Of a stretch of 64,000 bases of DNA, positions 60,952 to 64,000 are shown one piece after another. Source of the DNA: Trichopria drosophilae (lineage: Eukaryota > Arthropoda > Insecta > Hymenoptera > Diapriidae). The notes below the pieces were generated by a model. It was not told where the DNA came from, searched no databases, and saw nothing but the letters and a program-made list of their open reading frames with translations. The position numbers were made by a program, and so were the translations under genes. The first letter of the stretch is position 1, and every line of letters starts with the position of its first letter. Where the stretch lies: NCBI GenBank assembly GCA_030407085.1, contig CM059582.1, positions 160,820,001-160,884,000 of the forward strand, read 5' to 3'.

Positions 60952-62327
60952 CCCAGCAATCGAATTTAGATAGAGTTGTATAGAATTGGATTCAATTATT
61001 TAATTCTGAATCCATACTTTGGTCAACGGTGAATCCATTTTAATACGTAAATACAATTCTATTCGTTTATACGAATAAAAAGGTTACTTTCGGAATTCAT
61101 ATGAATCCAAAAAAGTTTTCTTTTTAAAAATTAAATCTTAAATACATCCTTATTCAACATTACAGATTCAAAACTATTTAAGTGTATTCATTTCAATCCA
61201 AAAATAGTTTCGTTTTTAAAAACGAAATATTGAATGCATCCGTATTCAACATTACGGATTCAAAACTATATCCAAGTGTTATGCATTTCAATACAAAAAT
61301 AGTTTCCTATTTAAAAATGAAACATTGAATGCATCCGTATTCAGCATTACGAATTCAGAACTATCCAAGTGTATTCATTTCAATCCAAAAAAAGTTGTAT
61401 TTCAAAAACAAAACTTTGAATACTTCCGTATTCAAAATTACGGAATCAAAACTATCCAAGTGTATCCATTTCAATCCAAAAAAAGTTTCCTATTTAAAAA
61501 CGAAACATTGAATGCATTCGTATTCAACTTTACGGATTCAAAAGTAGCCAAGTGTTTCAATGCAAAAAAGTTTTCTATCAAAAACGAAACTTTGAATAAA
61601 TCTGTATTTATTTGTATTCTTATACTGCTTCCGATTGTATTCGTAATTGTGTTCGTAAAATTGAATACAGATGGATTACTTTTTCTGAAATTTAATCCGG
61701 CAAATTACGCTTCCGATTGTATTCGTAAAATTGAATACAAATGGATTGCTTTCTTCGGAATTCAATCCACTTGAATACATATCCCAGCAAACGAAAATGG
61801 ATTGGAGATGGATTCAAGTGGATTCATTTCCATTAAACTGAATCCGCGGTCTTAAGTTTTTCAATACCCGCGAATCCAAAAATAATATTTGCCTAAAATA
61901 AGATGATCCTCAATCCATGTGAATCACTGCTGAGGGATTCATACAGAATTTTTCTATTCCCTGCAAATTCAAAAATAATATTTCCAAAAACGAGAGGATT
62001 TCAATACATGTGAATCCCTGCTGAGGAATTCGATTTTAATTTTTTCGATTCCTGCAAATTCAAAAATAATATTATCAAAAATAAATGGATTTTCAATGCA
62101 TGAGAATTCCTGCTGTTGAATTCGAGCTTCATATCAATCCCTGGGAATCCAAAAATACTATATTATAATATTATTTTTGTATTTGCGGGGATTAGAATAA
62201 TGAAAACCGCGGATTCAATTTCATCAAAACTAATCCATTTCCGTTTACTGGAATTTATGGAATCAAAGTATGAATTCAAAATGAATTGAAATTTTCAATC
62301 CAATCCTATCCAATATCGATTGCTGGG
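60952..62327. repeat. CCCAGC-ended element with tandem units, carrying an insertion
   Basis: CCCAGCAATCGAATTTAGAT at the left pairs with the right end (ATATCGATTGCTGGG). 61090-61620 has about five units of about 90 bp (CAAAACTATCCAAGTGTATT, CATTTCAATCCAAAAA, AAAACGAAACATTGAATGC). Reverse-complemented, it aligns from end to end with 36719-37408 except for the extra 470 bp at 61783-62252. A 149-residue open frame across the units is a reading of the repeats. Confidence 0.8.
61783..62252. repeat. 470-bp element inserted in the 60952-62327 element
   Basis: It begins CCCAGCAAACGAAAATGGAT and ends ATCCATTTCCGTTTACTGGA. The flank GAATACATAT on the left and ATTTATGG on the right, against GAATACATATTTACGG in the empty paralogue (reverse strand, about 36792-36807), indicate a 2-bp AT duplication. 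The interior has repeated CTGCTGAGGAATTC and CAAATTCAAAAATAATATT units. Confidence 0.8.
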
Positions 62328-62569
62328 ATCTTATACGATACCGTATTTAACGCATTACAAAAATTGATTTGTTGCAGCTTAGAATGGCTTTAAATTCTGT
62401 TAATTTAATCGAAGAATTGATTGTATATCGTTTTCCGTATTTCATAATGTTCAGTTTTGTAGTTTTGAGTTTAAATCATTCGATAATCCAAAGTAATCGA
62501 TTCTTTGAGGTTATGTGCGTTTATGTATAAACTCGCATTCGTAACAGAAAGATGGGAAAGAGACAGACT

Positions 62570-63500
62570 TACAGTAAAACCCCTCTTACTTGAACAGGGT
62601 CGAGCCAGCATTTCCCCTCCAACCCTGTTTATTTGAACGCTTACAGTTGTCCCCACTACTCGCGCAATATACCCGTCCGGCGTGAATAGCGCACGCGCAT
62701 TGTAGTCCAGTCACTATGTACAAAAAAAAGGCTTGAAAAAGACAAAATTCCTAGTAGCAATTTTTTTTCTAGGTTGTAGGGGACATCGAGAAAAGCTTAA
62801 CTCTCATTTTTCAGCATCTGAGAGCGCGTGCTTCTTTTGCTAGACTAAAAAACGTAAAAAAATCTTATAATAGTAAAGTCGGAAATCCCAGGCGCAGCGA
62901 TTTCATGCCGCGTAGACACAGCCGATTCACCGCTGAGCCGCTGACGCGGAACTCGCACTTTGAGAGCGCTCTACAAGGAGTATTTTTCAACAAAAGTGAA
63001 CGTATAATATATGAAAATTGTTCATTTTTTTATGCTCTACAACTTTTATTCGAAAAGTTTTTCATTTCCGATCGAAACTTTCGAGTAAAACGCAAAAAAA
63101 CTAAAAATTTATCTCTTTTATTTTACTTAATTCTTCGATATCTCGAAAACAATCGATTAATCAAAAAAAAGTTATACAACATAATTTGTAGAGCGAGAAA
63201 CCCCCGTTAAAATGAGCTATTATAAAAGTATTTTGCCTTATTAGAACCCGAGTTATCGCCAAAAAATGAGAGTTAAGCTTTTCTCGATGTCCCCTACAAC
63301 CTAGAAAAAAAAAATTGCTACTAGGAATTTTGTCTTTTTCAAATGTACATAGTGACTGGACTATTGGAATTTGCATCCGCGTAAGAGCGAGTTGTGGAGG
63401 TAAGGGGAAGTAGAAATCGTTCAAATAAACGAGGTTATTTTGTTCAAATAGACGGGGTGTTCAAGAAAGCGAGTGTTCAAGTAAGAGGGGTTTTACTGTA
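62570..63500. repeat. TA-flanked pogo/Tigger-like element, about 930 bp, with a second inverted repeat inside
   Basis: TA|CAGTAAAACCCCTCTTACTT at the left is matched by the reverse complement at the right (AAGTAAGAGGGGTTTTACTG|TA). Inside, 62719-62812 (GACAAAATTCCTAGTAGCAA, TAGGTTGTAGGGGACATCGA) pairs with 63270-63350 almost base for base. GTTCAAATAAACGAGG and GTTCAAATAGACGGGG are sub-terminal repeats. The core 62980-63290 resembles 52890-53230. It has no transposase. Confidence 0.8.
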
Positions 63501-63551
63501 TTTCGTATTAAATCGTACACAGATTTTTCGTATACTTTTTCGTTTGTTGGG

Positions 63552-64000
63552 GCTACCAATCAGCAATCACATTTATTGACACTACGGAGACACTCTAATC
63601 AGAACGCACTAGTGGCGCCTGAACTACATAGCGGCTATCACTCGAACCCTCGTTAAAGGCCTCTCTCGCGCAGCTCGCACACGAAATCACAGAATAATTC
63701 GCGTATGACAATTTTAATTACATTGAAAAAATTATATACACTATTAAGTTATGTATTTTATAATTCTTTAAAATTCACATATTCTAGATCGGTGAGGATG
63801 TCGATTTAAAAATACAGATTGCAAATTGTAGTTTTCGCGCGTGCGGTTCGTATGTTCGCGAAATGGCCACTAATGTGGCACCACTGCGCAACCTAACATG
63901 ACAAATTTTTGAAACCACCAGCCACTTAACTATGATATATCATAACCATAGGTATAAGGTAAGTCTTGGCAAAGTGACTGAGCCGAATTTCTGATGTATT
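63552..64000. other. No gene seen
   Basis: Unique-looking sequence with moderate GC at 63590-63680. No exon, RNA gene or repeat partner was found within the window. Confidence 0.4.

Larger units (their letters stand above)
60815..63551. repeat. Outer element of a nested cluster, about 2.74 kb
   Basis: CCCAATAAACGAAAAAGTAT at the left is matched by the right end (ATACTTTTTCGTTTGTTGGG). The shared terminus is about 24 bp with one mismatch. No longer target duplication is visible. It contains the elements at 60952-62327 (with 61783-62252 inside) and 62570-63500. Confidence 0.7.

Noticed and set aside
61325..61774. 149-residue open frame on the + strand
   Set aside because: It reads through the roughly 90-bp tandem units of an inverted-repeat element; the peptide is itself repetitive and has no start context or splice support.

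Overview
This is an AT-rich, intron-containing eukaryotic window, almost certainly from an insect. The support is a MADF-BESS gene, TATA + CAGT-initiator promoters, R2-clade and Ty3/gypsy debris, and very many short inverted-repeat (MITE/foldback) elements. I cannot fix the order from sequence alone. A hymenopteran with a repeat-rich genome is a reasonable guess, but it is only a guess. Most open reading frames in the window are chance frames or readings through repeats.

Real host genes. (1) About 3.1-34 kb on the + strand holds a tandem array of TIMP-like genes (tissue inhibitor of metalloproteinases, netrin/NTR fold). Three copies have coding exons, at 3955-7863, 24755-26301 and 31573-33738. 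Each has a non-coding first exon, a signal-peptide exon ending in the first three cysteines of the mature N-terminus, a short exon 2 and an N-domain exon 3. Only the third copy has exon 4, which carries the C-terminal domain and brings its mature protein to 12 cysteines. Copy 1 reads through the old exon-3 donor to a stop. Copy 2 has lost any visible exon 4 and has a MITE 30 bp past its donor. A fourth unit (about 18.6-22.1 kb) keeps the promoter and first exon but no coding exon, and is broken up by foldback elements. (2) On the - strand, 47959-39670 is a two-exon MADF-BESS gene (277 aa) whose 7.5 kb intron is full of MITEs.

Repeat landscape. 0.1-2.3 kb: nested foldback elements around a decayed zinc-finger-like ORF. 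8.6-14.2 kb: several inverted-repeat elements, a GC-rich TA-flanked MITE and a periodic non-coding motif. 20-24 kb: foldbacks within the relic TIMP unit. 26.4-31 kb: intergenic, with one tRNA-like/SINE-like fragment. 34-39.6 kb: repeats without genes. 42-51 kb: elements whose ends read CCCAGYAAAC. 51.8-57.2 kb: a MITE, the C-terminal piece of a cysteine-rich repeat-protein family, a decayed Ty3/gypsy fragment and a decayed R2-clade fragment. 60.8-63.6 kb: a Russian-doll nest of at least four inverted-repeat elements.

How it fits together. The TIMP array is the coherent biological unit: tandem copies with near-identical core promoters (TATA to initiator spacing of 32 nt in three units) and the same exon phases. 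They differ in residue 2 of the mature protein, in length, and in presence of the C-terminal domain. This fits a birth-and-death family of secreted inhibitors that has produced single-domain (N-only) forms. The rest of the window is mostly transposon-derived, and two element insertions can be read precisely because an unoccupied copy of the target lies in the same window.
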